A stretch of 34,043 bases of DNA. Origin: Pyrinomonas sp040289685 (lineage in GTDB: Bacteria; Acidobacteriota; Blastocatellia; Pyrinomonadales; Pyrinomonadaceae). Where the stretch lies: the NCBI RefSeq assembly GCF_040289685.1, contig NZ_PSLQ01000035.1, positions 1 to 34,043 on the forward strand, read 5' to 3'. The position numbers and the translations under genes are program-made. Under the pieces are notes generated by a model that saw nothing but the letters and a program-made list of their open reading frames with translations, did no database searches and was not told the origin of the DNA. Below, in pieces: positions 6,831 through 15,295 of this stretch (its first letter is position 1; every line of letters starts with the position of its first letter).

Positions 6831-8033
6831 ATGATAGCGGAAATGACAGAAAGAAGAAGACACGACCTTGTCGTTCTCGATCCAGATCAGAAGAGTCCGC
6901 GAGCGCGCGAGTTCGAGGAGAAGCTCGCCGCGCGCATCGTCGGCCAAGAGCGGGCCGTGCGTCGCATGAGCGGCCTGTATCAGATCTATCTTGCCGGGAT
7001 GAACCCGCCCAATCGCCCCATCGGCACCATGCTCTTTTTGGGGCCGACGGGGTCGGGTAAAACGCGCGTCGTCGAGGCCGCGGCCGAAGTCCTCTTCGGC
7101 GATCCCAATGCCGTCATCAAGATCGATTGCGCCGAGTTTCAACACTCGCACGAGATCGCCAAACTGATCGGCAGCCCTCCAGGCTACTTGGGCCATCGCG
7201 AAACCAGCCCGCTGCTTACGCAGGAGAACCTCGACCGGTTCCAAACCGAGGAGAACAAGCTCAGCCTCGTCCTCTTCGACGAGATCGAGAAGGCGTCTGA
7301 CGCTTTGTGGCAATTGCTGCTCGGCATCCTCGACAAGGCTACTTTGACGCTCGGCGACAACCGCCGCGTCGACTTCTCGCGTGCCCTTATCATCATGACC
7401 TCGAACTTGGGCGCGCGCGAAATGTCCGAACTCGTCTCAGGCGGCATCGGCTTTGCTCCAGCCCCCGGCGCGCGCAACGCCGAAGACACCGAGGTGGATC
7501 AGAAGATCTATCGCACCGCGCTTGAAGCGGCGCGCCGCAAGTTCAGTCCCGAATTCATGAACCGCATCGACAAGGTGGTCGTCTTCCGCGCGCTCAAGGA
7601 GCACCACCTCAGATGTATCCTCGATCTTGAACTCGCCGCCGTGCAAGAACGCATCATGCGCGGCGCAGGCGTCAAGTTCATCTTCCAGTGCTCCGAAGCG
7701 GCCAAAGAGTTCCTCTTGCGCGAGGGCATCGATTTCAAATACGGCGCGCGCCACTTGAAACGCGCTGTCGAGCGCTTCCTCGTCTATCCGCTTTCGAATT
7801 TGGTCGCCACCGAACAAGTCGGCTTGGGCGATCTCGTCGTCGTCGATTTCGACCCGAAAGCCGAAAAACTCGTCTTCACCAAGCGTTCCGGCGGCGCGCT
7901 GGTGAGCGATTTCGATGAAGAGGACGCGCCACCAGAGCACACGCAGACGCGCTCTGGCGGAGCAGCCCTCTCGCTTCCGCAAACCAAGGTAGCCAAGCGC
8001 GGTCAAGCCCGCGGCGAAAAGTCGGAAAACTGA
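6831..8033 (+). CDS. Solitary Clp-type AAA+ ATPase
   Basis: A 400-aa protein resembling the second ATPase module of ClpA/ClpB/ClpC, without an N-domain or first module. Walker A is GPTGSGKT (71-78, Lys77) and Walker B is LVLFDEIEKA (Asp150, Glu151). The pore-loop area is SPPGYLGH, sensor 1 is MTSNLGAREM, the arginine finger is Arg245 in FMNRIDKVV, and sensor 2 is GARHLKRAVER in a ClpB-D2-small C-terminal domain. It should form a ring that unfolds or remodels proteins; no ClpP-docking loop was recognised. The start at 6831 is set by a perfect AAGGAGGT 4 nt upstream; an in-frame ATG at 6765 lacks one. The last ~45 residues are a charged, disordered tail. It is monocistronic between its own promoter and terminator. 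Confidence 0.88.
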   Translation: MIAEMTERRRHDLVVLDPDQKSPRAREFEEKLAARIVGQERAVRRMSGLYQIYLAGMNPPNRPIGTMLFLGPTGSGKTRVVEAAAEVLFGDPNAVIKIDCAEFQHSHEIAKLIGSPPGYLGHRETSPLLTQENLDRFQTEENKLSLVLFDEIEKASDALWQLLLGILDKATLTLGDNRRVDFSRALIIMTSNLGAREMSELVSGGIGFAPAPGARNAEDTEVDQKIYRTALEAARRKFSPEFMNRIDKVVVFRALKEHHLRCILDLELAAVQERIMRGAGVKFIFQCSEAAKEFLLREGIDFKYGARHLKRAVERFLVYPLSNLVATEQVGLGDLVVVDFDPKAEKLVFTKRSGGALVSDFDEEDAPPEHTQTRSGGAALSLPQTKVAKRGQARGEKSEN

Positions 8034-8053
8034 AGTCCTCGGGATTCGATTCG

Positions 8054-8097
8054 AAAACGATGAGGAGCGGGCTGCAAGCCCGCTCCTCATCGTTTTT
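8054..8097 (+). terminator. Strong bidirectional terminator
   Basis: A perfect 20-bp stem (left arm 8054-8073, right arm 8077-8096, loop GCA) begins with AAAA and ends with TTTTT. It lies 21 bp after the AAA+ stop codon and also downstream of the minus-strand HEAT-repeat gene, so it can end both convergent transcripts. Confidence 0.9.
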
Positions 8098-8285
8098 CGG
8101 AGTGCTTTTCCAAAATCACACCGAACTTGATAGCCGTCTTTGTCGCAAAAAGTCGGCCCACTGCGAAGCGTTCGTGCGAGGCCAGATTGATGCTCCACAT
8201 GTCTGCAGCGAGATGTCCTCGCGCCGTTGTACTGCGAACGGGAAGGAACGAAAGCGAGCCAACCAACGCGCGCGTCACGCGCCGA

Positions 8286-9188
8286 TCACCGTCGCCACGG
8301 CTGCAGCGGACCGGGAGCTCTCAATCGGTTCAACGCTTCGCGCGTAGCCTCCGCTAGATAAGGGTCGCGCGCCGTGAGCAGGGCGCGCAGAGCTGGTTCA
8401 GCTCGCGGGTCGCCAATTGATCCAAGGGCGCGTGCGGCCTCACGGCGCAAATCGTCTGTGGATCGTCTATCGGTCAAAACAGCGATCAATGCGGGCACAG
8501 CCTCGCTCCGTCCGATTTGACCCAGACTGCGCGCTGCAGCGCGCCGCACGAACTCATTCTCCGGTTCGCGGCGTCCGAATAAACCGGAGATGCCGCTGGC
8601 ACGAAAGCGTCGGTTCAAGCTCTGCACGAGCGCTGCCACAGCCCGCCTATCCCCTATCTCTCCCAATGCGACGGCGGCTGCGGCGCGCACGCCGTGGTGA
8701 CGATCTCGCAACAGACTTTCGATGAGCGGCTCGACGGCAAGTTGACTCTTCGTCCGCCCGAGCGCGTAGGCAGCTTCTCGCCGCACGAACTCATCGCGGT
8801 CGCGCAACAAGGGGATGAGCAGGCGCGCCGCCTCATCCGCAGGGAGAGCGAGCACGGCAGAGGTTGCCGCCGCACGCACTTTGGCATCCGGGTCGTCGAG
8901 CGCGATGGCCGCAGCACGCGCGGCATCGCTTCTTCCGAGCGCGCCAAGGCGCATCACAGCATCGCGTCGCTCTTCGACATCCGACGACAAGGTGCGCCGC
9001 TTTTGACGTTCGATCGCTACGTTCGCGTCGAAGAGGATCGGCGCAGAAGATCGTGTCTGGAGCGCAAGGACATGGGCCGAAAAGGAAAGCGAAAGGATGA
9101 CAACGGAGCAGAGCGCGAGGCGCCGGACGTTTGCTCCCACCGGCAACCGGACGATCAGAAAAACGGGGCAAACTGCGCGTTCACGCAT
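8286..9188 (-). CDS. HEAT-repeat protein, exported or membrane-anchored
   Basis: A 300-aa protein if the ATG at 9186-9188 is used. This start leaves a short basic N-terminus and a hydrophobic segment (LALCSVVILSLSFSAHVLAL, a signal peptide or anchor), then at least five HEAT/PBS-lyase-type repeats from about residue 60 to the end. Typical units are VRRAAARSLGQIG and LRREAARALGSIG, spaced about 30-35 residues. Such arrays form alpha-solenoid scaffolds for protein contacts; no catalytic residues are seen. A longer in-frame reading up to 9416 exists, but its extra residues are Arg-rich and would bury the signal segment, so it is not used. The partner is unknown. It converges on the AAA+ gene. 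Confidence 0.75.
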   Translation of the reverse strand: MRERAVCPVFLIVRLPVGANVRRLALCSVVILSLSFSAHVLALQTRSSAPILFDANVAIERQKRRTLSSDVEERRDAVMRLGALGRSDAARAAAIALDDPDAKVRAAATSAVLALPADEAARLLIPLLRDRDEFVRREAAYALGRTKSQLAVEPLIESLLRDRHHGVRAAAAVALGEIGDRRAVAALVQSLNRRFRASGISGLFGRREPENEFVRRAAARSLGQIGRSEAVPALIAVLTDRRSTDDLRREAARALGSIGDPRAEPALRALLTARDPYLAEATREALNRLRAPGPLQPWRR

Positions 9189-9352
9189 CAAGCGCGCGAG
9201 ATTTCTTCGCTGCGTCGCTGATGAGACAGAACGAGAAAGGATGAGCGCCAAGCGCGCCACCCGTTCTTCCCAGCGTCGGGGGTCTCTGGCTGCAAGCCGT
9301 GGGGTATTGACGTGACGCGCGATCACCGCTCTTTCAGTTGACCGCGCTCGGA

Positions 9353-9619
9353 TCATGGGTGCGGGGCGAAGACGGAAGCAGCTCGGCGTTCGGCGCGCCG
9401 TCGGGCAGCCTCCCATTCGAAAGCTTGTCGCGCACGCCTGTTTTCGCGCTCGTTCGCAAGGTGCGTGAGCAAGTCGTCATCCCACGCAACGGCCAGCGAG
9501 CGAGCGCGCCGCATCGATTCCATGATCGAGATGTAGTCGAGAACCTCTTGAACCTCTGAATCGGTTAAAGAGTCGAGTTTGAGAGCGAGGCGCTGGCGGT
9601 CTGTCAATCGCTTGGCCAT
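9353..9619 (-). CDS. Small conserved-looking protein of unknown function
   Basis: An 88-aa protein. The start is well supported by AAGGAG 8 nt upstream of the ATG at 9617-9619. The N-terminal half (KLDSLTDSEVQEVLDYISIM) is helical with alternating hydrophobics, reminiscent of small antitoxin-like or DUF2281-like proteins. The C-terminal half is a highly charged Arg/Glu/Ala helix that may coil. No toxin partner of usual size lies next to it, so a toxin-antitoxin role is not supported. A weak promoter (TTGCTT, 18 bp, TATATT on the minus strand, near 9805-9835) lies upstream. Family not recognised. Confidence 0.6.
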   Translation of the reverse strand: MAKRLTDRQRLALKLDSLTDSEVQEVLDYISIMESMRRARSLAVAWDDDLLTHLANERENRRARQAFEWEAARRRAERRAASVFAPHP

Positions 9620-10088
9620 CTTCGTAGCTCCTTGCGCGAGGCGCGACGGCCAAGCGCAATCTGTTACGAGGAGTTGCGCCGGACCGTCGGCGAATTTTGG
9701 TCAATCGAGCGAGAACGAAAGTCTGCTTTTCTCACCGTCTAGTCTTGCTTCTGAAGTTTTGCTTTGCTCGTCGTTTTCGCTCCGAAACGGCGAAGACGCA
9801 TCGGAATATAACTGAATCCCGAGGCTCAAAGCAAGCGCGATGGCTCGCCAACGCGCGCTGCCGTAGAGCAGCTCAACGTCCAAAAGTCGGAGGAGACCGC
9901 CGTGTCGCGCGAAATCAGCCTTGCCGGAAGCGCAACTTCGCTCACCGAAAGAGCGGCGCGCTTGAGCACCCGCCGCGCGCGTTGCTCTGCAATGCACGCT
10001 CGTGTGCGCGTGGGCGCATCCGAGCGTGAGCGCGTCGGTGTCGCAAGTCGCCCTGAGCTGTCATTTCGAGCGCTTTCTCCGAAGAACG
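9620..10088. other. Intergenic region without a convincing gene
   Basis: About 470 bp between two minus-strand genes. The open frames here are Arg/Ser-rich and lack ribosome sites or recognisable domains. The part at 9690-9815 is AT-richer and may hold the promoter of the 88-aa gene. Nothing else is identified. Confidence 0.5.
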
Positions 10089-10114
10089 GGGCGCCGCCGC
10101 AAGCGGCAACGCCC
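10089..10114 (-). terminator. Hairpin directly after the J-domain gene
   Basis: GGGCG-cc-GCCGC pairs with GCGGC-aa-CGCCC around a two-base loop, one base beyond the stop codon of the minus-strand J-domain gene. It is a strong GC stem but lacks a clear U-tract, so it may stabilise the mRNA end rather than terminate alone. Confidence 0.4.
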
Positions 10115-10115
10115 T

Positions 10116-10907
10116 TCAAGCATCGATCTTGGAGGCCACCGCGTGCATGGTATCGACGATGAGCACGGCGATCGGCGGGTAAAAGATCAGGTCCGGACGC
10201 AAGCGTTGATCGAAGAAGAAGGCCATGTCGCTGACGATATAATAGGTGTGCTCTCCGACGATCAATCCCGCCGCCAGACTCACGATGTAACCGACGATCA
10301 AAAAGGCCGAGGCAACGGCGCGGCTGAACGGTCTTCTTTCCGGCTCGACCTGCATGAGCGAAGTCTGAATCGGCATCGGGCGGTAAGTATAGTAAGCGAA
10401 GCAGGTTCGCAACCGCGCCGCCAAGTGCCAAACGCCGATGACAAAGAGCGTCAGCAGAATTGCCCGCCCGAACAGGTCCAGACTCTCCCACAAACGCGGC
10501 TTGAGCATGGCGACGAAAAAGGTTGACAGAAAGAGTGTCACCGTCGTGAAGACGGCCTGCGCGCGCATAAACGCTTCTCGCCTTTCAGCTTCCAACCATC
10601 TCTCGACGGCGCGATCCCAACGCGCCTGCGCCGCTGCGCGCCGCATTCGTTGGGCGTGTGGATTGTTTGAGTCGAAGACCGAGCCGCTGCGCATGATTCG
10701 ATTCCACTGCGCATCATAGCGCGCCCGCTCGTGCGGGTTGCTCAGCGTGCGATAGGCGAGCGCAATCAAAGCGAATTCGCGCGCTGCCTGCTCCGATCCA
10801 CCGTTCAGATCCGGATGGCGTTTGCGTGCTAATCGGCGGTAGGCGGATTTGATCTCCGCCGCCGTTGCCGTCCGCTTGACGCCCAAAATCGCGTAGTAGT
10901 CGATCAT
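10116..10907 (-). CDS. Membrane-anchored J-domain (DnaJ-like) protein
   Basis: A 263-aa protein. Residues 1-65 are a J-domain: IDYYAILGVKRTATAAEIK, then the Hsp70-activating HPD at residues 31-33, then ALAYRTLSNPHERARYDAQW. There is no Gly/Phe, zinc-finger or DnaJ C-terminal domain. Residues ~120-260 contain about four hydrophobic segments (for example TLFLSTFFVAML, LLTLFVIGVWHLA, AFLIVGYIVSLAAGLIVG and LIFYPPIAVLIVDTM), so it is a membrane J-protein that could recruit DnaK to the membrane. The ATG at 10907 starts exactly at the domain; upstream in-frame codons add only unstructured residues. DnaK itself is not in the window. Confidence 0.85.
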   Translation of the reverse strand: MIDYYAILGVKRTATAAEIKSAYRRLARKRHPDLNGGSEQAAREFALIALAYRTLSNPHERARYDAQWNRIMRSGSVFDSNNPHAQRMRRAAAQARWDRAVERWLEAERREAFMRAQAVFTTVTLFLSTFFVAMLKPRLWESLDLFGRAILLTLFVIGVWHLAARLRTCFAYYTYRPMPIQTSLMQVEPERRPFSRAVASAFLIVGYIVSLAAGLIVGEHTYYIVSDMAFFFDQRLRPDLIFYPPIAVLIVDTMHAVASKIDA

Positions 10908-11362
10908 GCGCGGCTCTTCGCTCAATAGGAAGTCGGGTGCGCCGTCTGGCACGTTGCGCCCAGCCCTAGACCGCCGGTTGCAATCATACAACATTTTGGG
11001 CGGAGTAGTCCGCCCAAAATCAACGTCCTCTTCTTCGGTAGGTCGGAATGGAGGGTCTGCCGTGAGGTGAGCACAGAGGCGGAGCTTTTGCCTCTCTTTG
11101 AGGCTACGGGGTGAGGACTACAATGAATCCGCACCCTGTGCTCGCAAACCACTTTCAGCAACTGGCGTGCCGCTTTTCGCAGCGCGCGGGCGTGTCCGCG
11201 CAAAGGAGCGAAAACGCGCCCTGTTCACGCAAAAGGGTCTTTCGGGCTCGTCCTGCGAACGCAAAACATCGTCAACAGGAGTGAACAACTCGAAAGACAG
11301 ATGGCGCCAAAAGTGGACAACGGACAGTGAGTCGGGCGAGATCTGCGTCGTGAACCTGAGCT
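10908..11362. other. Intergenic region with two inverted repeats
   Basis: There is no convincing gene in these 455 bp. ATTTTGGGCGGA (10993-11004) and TCCGCCCAAAAT (11009-11020) form a perfect 12-bp dyad with a 4-bp loop. Read on the minus strand it covers the likely -35 region of a TATGAT (10983-10988) upstream of the J-domain gene. A wider pair, GAGCACAG (11069-11076) with CTGTGCTC (11136-11143), helped by CGGA/TCCG inside, could fold into a long hairpin. The remainder shows nothing recognisable. Confidence 0.5.
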
Positions 11363-12202
11363 TTAGCCGTTGAGGCGATGCTGTTCCACCGCGTAAAGAA
11401 GCGGGTTGAGTGGACTTGCGGCCACTTCGCCCGGAAGTTGTCCGGGGAAGAAGACCTCCATGTCCACGCGCTGGTAGTCGTTGCGCGGTTCAGTGAGGCG
11501 CGCCCCGTCGGCGTAGTAGATCACGGTCATCACTTCGCGCGTGCGAGTTGTCGTGTTCGGTTCGGCACAGTGCAGCAGATAACCGGCATGAAAGGTCGCG
11601 TCGCCGGCGCGTAGGTCGTTGCCGATCAGTGGGTACTGGCGCTCGGCGATGAGTCTGCGATAGAACTCATCCGCTTCGTTCGAGATAACCAGATCCCCGC
11701 ACGGGCCTTCGCGGTGCGATCCGGCGGCGAAGGTCATCGTCCCCATCTCGCGTGACGCGTCCACAAGCGGCATCCACATCGTGACGGTCTTCGACGTATC
11801 GAGCGGCCAATAGACTTGATCCTGATGCCAAGGCGTCCGTTTTCCACCCGGCGGTTTGAAAAGCGCCTGATCGTGGTAAAGGCGCACGCCTCCAACGCCC
11901 ATTAATTCGGCAGCGATGCGTGCGAACCGGCGGGCAAAGACGAACCGACGCGCGGCTTCGCTCCGCTGCCACAGATTGGTCACTTGCAAGAAAATGTCGC
12001 TGTAGTCGTCAATCTTCTTCGGCTTTTGGCGCCGTTGAGCGTTTTCGCGCACAGCTTCGACCAACGCCGGGCGGTAAGCGGCGATCTCCGCAGCGGACAA
12101 CACGCTGCGCAGGAGGATAAACCCGTCGTGATGATAGCTCTCAATCTGCTCAGCGGTCAGCGGATAAACATCATCCAGAACAGGCAAGTTTTCGGCACGC
12201 AT
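11363..12202 (-). CDS. Phytanoyl-CoA dioxygenase (PhyH) family protein
   Basis: A 279-aa Fe(II)/2-oxoglutarate-dependent oxygenase, cytosolic. The double-stranded beta-helix iron site is visible: His126-x-Asp128 in TPWHQDQVYW and the distal His211 in LLHCAEPNTTTRTR, where the following Arg should bind 2-oxoglutarate. The N-terminal LTAEQIESYHHDGFILLRSVL is typical of PhyH. The start at 12202 is chosen because GGAG lies 8-9 nt upstream; an ATG five codons earlier has none. The substrate cannot be told: the family hydroxylates phytanoyl-CoA, ectoine and many small metabolites, and no pathway genes adjoin it. Confidence 0.87.
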   Translation of the reverse strand: MRAENLPVLDDVYPLTAEQIESYHHDGFILLRSVLSAAEIAAYRPALVEAVRENAQRRQKPKKIDDYSDIFLQVTNLWQRSEAARRFVFARRFARIAAELMGVGGVRLYHDQALFKPPGGKRTPWHQDQVYWPLDTSKTVTMWMPLVDASREMGTMTFAAGSHREGPCGDLVISNEADEFYRRLIAERQYPLIGNDLRAGDATFHAGYLLHCAEPNTTTRTREVMTVIYYADGARLTEPRNDYQRVDMEVFFPGQLPGEVAASPLNPLLYAVEQHRLNG

Positions 12203-12399
12203 CGCTCTCTTCTCCATCTAAGTCACAAACGCGGTCAAGCAACGGCGAGAACATATAACGAGCCGGAGAGGATTGACAACCCGACGCGAAACTGCCAACC
12301 TTGCATGTTGGGAAAAGCAGAACTGAAGATCCTTCCGACCGAAGCGCGCTTCAGCGTCCGTTTTCGGACCAGAGCGCCCAAAGAAAGGAGAAATGGAGA

Positions 12400-12858
12400 A
12401 TGGCCGACATTCAACGTACAGCCGAAGCGACTTGGACTGGAGGCTTGCGCGATGGTCTAGGCAAGATAGATAGCACAAGCGGCGTGCTACGCGAGACATC
12501 TTACAGCTTCGCCACGCGCTTTGAGCAATCGCCGGGGACCAACCCCGAAGAATTGATCGCCGCGGCCCATGCGGCATGCTACAGCATGGCTTTCGCCGCA
12601 ACGCTCGAACGTAAAGGGCACAAACCGGAGAGCATCACGACGCGGGCAACCTGCACCGTTGCGCCGCAGCCGACCGGCGGCTTCAAGATCACGCGTATCA
12701 AACTCGAAACGCGCGGCAAGGTTCCCAACCTCGATGGCGAAGCTTTTGCCGCCATCGCGCGCGAAGCCGAGCAAGCCTGTCCCGTTTCCAACGCACTGCG
12801 CGGCGGCGTCGAGATCGAACTCGAGGCGAAACTCGACGAGCAGGCGGCATCCGCCTGA
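12400..12858 (+). CDS. osmC: OsmC-type organic hydroperoxide reductase
   Basis: A 152-aa cytosolic peroxiredoxin-like enzyme reducing organic hydroperoxides with thiols. It aligns along its whole length with E. coli OsmC as remembered (GTNPEELIAAAHAACYSMA and ACPVSNAL blocks). Both redox cysteines are present, Cys60 and Cys127, at spacing almost equal to the E. coli pair (59 and 125). The start at 12400 has AAAGGAG 11-17 nt upstream; an in-frame extension to 12301 is not needed. It is divergent from the PhyH gene across about 200 bp. Confidence 0.93.
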   Translation: MADIQRTAEATWTGGLRDGLGKIDSTSGVLRETSYSFATRFEQSPGTNPEELIAAAHAACYSMAFAATLERKGHKPESITTRATCTVAPQPTGGFKITRIKLETRGKVPNLDGEAFAAIAREAEQACPVSNALRGGVEIELEAKLDEQAASA

Positions 12859-12905
12859 CGGCACGAGCGAAGAGACGGGCGACGCGCGCCGCCTCAACCT
12901 CCAGC

Positions 12906-12955
12906 GCGGAGCCTTTTCAAAGGCTTTGTCGGTGGCTTTGGCCGCAAGGCTCCGC
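12906..12955. repeat. 10-bp inverted repeat between osmC and the aminotransferase gene
   Basis: GCGGAGCCTT (12906-12915) and AAGGCTCCGC (12946-12955) are perfectly complementary with a 30-bp loop that holds a further small pairing. It begins 48 bp after the osmC stop codon. It could serve as a loose terminator or be a small dispersed repeat. Confidence 0.35.
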
Positions 12956-13150
12956 ACCAGTTGAATCGCGAAGCAGCGGTTCTCACGCTTCATTCTCAAA
13001 AATCGATCAAAAACGTCCATTGCGTGCAATACTTTTAGGGCGAGTGGCAGCGGGCCTCGCTCCATGGCTTTCGAGACCGATCGAAAACGCCACTATGCTC
13101 AAATGGGACGTCGTTTCTTCGGATCTCGTGGACGCTGAGAGGAGACGACT

Positions 13151-14302
13151 GTGGAAGATCATTTGACATGGCCCGAATTTCAACCGCCAACACGTTTGCG
13201 CGGCACGCAAAAGAGCGCCATCCGCCAGCTCTTTGATCGCGCGCCAGTAGGCAGCATCAATCTCGGTCTCGGCGAACCGGATCTGCCGACGCCCGATGTC
13301 GTCAGACGCGCCGCGGCGCGCATCGTGCTCGAAGAGCAGAACGGCTACACGACGCACGCTGGATTGGAGAGATTGCGCGAGTTGGTCGCGCGCGCGCATC
13401 CGCCTTTCGTCACATCACCGGAGCAGGTGGTGATCACCGCCGGTTCGCAAGAAGCGCTCTATCTTGCGCTCATGACGTTGGTCGATCGGGGCGACCGTGT
13501 GCTCCTGCCTGATCCCGGTTTCGTCGCCTACCCGACCATCGTTCGTATGGCGGGCGGCGAACCGGTCTTCTATCGTCTACCGAGCACGAACGATTTCGCC
13601 TTCGATTCGACGGAATTTTACCGCCACCTGCAGGACCAGCGGATCAAAGCCGTCGTACTCATCAGCCCGTCAAACCCAACTGGCCGAGTGCTGACGCGCT
13701 CGGACCTTGCGCAGATGGCGCAGATGCTGGACCGACTCGGGACGTGGGTCATCAGCGACGAAATCTACCGCGAGCTATACTACACGCCAGAACGTCCTGC
13801 TTCGCTTTCGGAACTCTACCCGCGCACGGTGGTCATCGGCGGGTTGTCCAAAGCGATGAGCATGACTGGATGGCGTTTGGGCTGGCTCTGCGCCCCGCCC
13901 GATGTCGCGCGCGCGGCGCTCGTGCTTCATGGCTACGTGACGACGTGCGCCTGCACCATCTCGCAAAAAGCGGCGCTGGCCGCATGGACCGAAGAGGCGG
14001 AAGAAGCGCGCCGCCAGATCCGCGCCATCTTTCGCGCGCGCCGCGACCATCTGCTTGAACTCATCTCCCGACGCTTGGGTCGCCGCGCCATCGTCCCCGA
14101 AGGAGCTTTCTACGCCATGCTCGATGTGCGCGACTGCGGCAGCTCCGCGGAAGTTGCCGAAAGGCTGCTGACGAGCGGCGTTATCACCGTCCCCGGCTCT
14201 GCCTTCGGCGCCGAGGCGGAGGGTTTCCTGCGACTCTCTTTCTGCGCACATGAAGCCGCGCTCGATCAGGGCGTCGAACGGATCGCACGAGCGCTCAGTT
14301 GA
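13151..14302 (+). CDS. PLP-dependent class I/II aminotransferase (aspartate aminotransferase-like)
   Basis: A 383-aa cytosolic fold-type I enzyme. PLP-site residues are visible: Asn175 in SPSNPTGR, Asp203 and Tyr206 in SDEIYREL, and the Schiff-base Lys234 in GGLSKAMSMTGWRLGW. An early GLGEPDLPTP and a late LRLSFC, whose Arg binds the substrate carboxylate, fit family I-gamma aminotransferases. The start is a GTG at 13151 with AGGAG about 7 nt upstream. A TTTCGA-n6-TCGAAA dyad at 13069-13086 precedes it. The amino donor and acceptor cannot be fixed from sequence; no biosynthetic genes flank it. Confidence 0.87.
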   Translation: MEDHLTWPEFQPPTRLRGTQKSAIRQLFDRAPVGSINLGLGEPDLPTPDVVRRAAARIVLEEQNGYTTHAGLERLRELVARAHPPFVTSPEQVVITAGSQEALYLALMTLVDRGDRVLLPDPGFVAYPTIVRMAGGEPVFYRLPSTNDFAFDSTEFYRHLQDQRIKAVVLISPSNPTGRVLTRSDLAQMAQMLDRLGTWVISDEIYRELYYTPERPASLSELYPRTVVIGGLSKAMSMTGWRLGWLCAPPDVARAALVLHGYVTTCACTISQKAALAAWTEEAEEARRQIRAIFRARRDHLLELISRRLGRRAIVPEGAFYAMLDVRDCGSSAEVAERLLTSGVITVPGSAFGAEAEGFLRLSFCAHEAALDQGVERIARALS

Positions 14303-14692
14303 TCGCGTGCTGCCGAAACTCTTTGCACGCAAAAACCGCTTGCGGATGAAGCACGGCTGATCGTCCGTCGACAGCTTGCTTCGATGGCGGTCCGACCTTG
14401 TAATCCACGCTCTAGACAAAAAAGCGAACTCCCATGTCGTTCCGTTTGCCGCGCTCTTTCTTTGACCGCGATAACTCCAAGTCCAAAAACGAACCACTAC
14501 TGCTGGCGTCGCGAGGCTCTTCCCCCGAGAATCCATGATCAAAGAAAGCCTTTGCGGAAGCGAATATAGTCAAAGCGCGTATCGCTGTCGGGAAGGGAGT
14601 CAATGTAAAGCACACATTTACGGGAGCGCATCACGTAGATCGCTGCCGCTTTTACGCCTGCAAAGCGCGTGAAAACGCGATTCATGACCAGC
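14303..14692. other. Intergenic region before the nuo promoter
   Basis: About 390 bp with no convincing gene. A 64-aa minus-strand frame (14539-14733, TTG start) has a fairly natural residue composition but overlaps the nuo promoter in antisense and matches nothing recognised. Its status is open. Confidence 0.4.
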
Positions 14693-14721
14693 TTGACACC
14701 CGCTGGGGCTTGCACTACGAT
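14693..14721 (+). promoter_or_regulatory. Sigma70-type promoter of the nuo cluster
   Basis: TTGACA (14693-14698), a 17-bp spacer and TACGAT (14716-14721) give a consensus -35 and a good -10. Transcription would begin near 14728, leaving a leader of about 60 nt before nuoA at 14791. Confidence 0.65.
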
Positions 14722-14790
14722 GAACTTGTGCAACGATTCTCAAACTCCGAACAGGGTCGTCAAAGATCGCCGCTCGGGTAGGGGAGACCA

Positions 14791-15252
14791 ATGTTCGACC
14801 TGAAAGCTTATCTTCCGATCCTCTTGATGTTCATCGTCGCGGCTGGCTTTGCCGTCTCGCAAATCGTTCTATCTCAATTGATCGGGCCGAAAAAGCGAAC
14901 GCCCACCAAACTCATGCCCTATGAGTGCGGCAAGGACCCAGTTGGATCGGCGCGCGAGCGTTTCTCCGTCAAGTTTTATCTGGTCGCGATGATCTTCGTG
15001 TTGTTCGACATCGAGCTGATCTTCCTCGTCCCATGGGCGGTGGTTTTCAAACGTTTGGCTGGGCCGGAGTTCGGATTGGGAACGCTCATGTACGTTGAGA
15101 TGATGCTCTTCATCGCGCTTCTTTTCGTCGGCTTCATTTACATCTGGAAGAAGGGCATCCTCGATTGGAGCCAAGCGGCACGTCAAGAAGCGCTCGTCGA
15201 AGCAGAGCTGCTCGAAGAGCAAACCGACAAAGGACTGCGACGGGCTGCCTGA
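14791..15252 (+). CDS. nuoA: NADH-quinone oxidoreductase subunit A
   Basis: A 153-aa membrane subunit of complex I with three transmembrane helices (about 8-30, 65-88 and 98-118). The first loop carries the conserved YECGKDP. The second helix begins with the conserved acidic DIELIFLVPW, part of the path linking quinone reduction to proton transfer. GGGGAG lies 4-9 nt before the ATG. The C-terminus beyond the family core is an acidic/Glu-rich cytoplasmic tail of about 30 residues. It is the first gene of the cluster, 60 nt downstream of a good promoter. Confidence 0.96.
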   Translation: MFDLKAYLPILLMFIVAAGFAVSQIVLSQLIGPKKRTPTKLMPYECGKDPVGSARERFSVKFYLVAMIFVLFDIELIFLVPWAVVFKRLAGPEFGLGTLMYVEMMLFIALLFVGFIYIWKKGILDWSQAARQEALVEAELLEEQTDKGLRRAA

Positions 15253-15295
15253 TCAAACTCGGTTCGCTTCGGCGAACCAGGTGGGGATTTGAACG

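Noticed and set aside
7437..8198. Minus-strand open frame (253 codons) over the AAA+ gene and its terminator
   Set aside because: Runs through a strong terminator and opposes a complete AAA+ gene.
8087..8278. Small minus-strand frame (63 codons) just downstream of the HEAT gene
   Set aside because: Its end looks somewhat protein-like, but it has no good ribosome site, ends within the terminator stem and matches nothing I recognise.
9826..10491. Minus-strand frame (221 codons) overlapping the J-domain gene
   Set aside because: Arg-rich shadow in another frame of the J-domain gene; no domain.
14539..14733. 64-codon minus-strand frame antisense to the nuo promoter
   Set aside because: Composition is natural and a distant GGAG exists, but it has a TTG start, no recognised family and overlaps the promoter; left as unproven.
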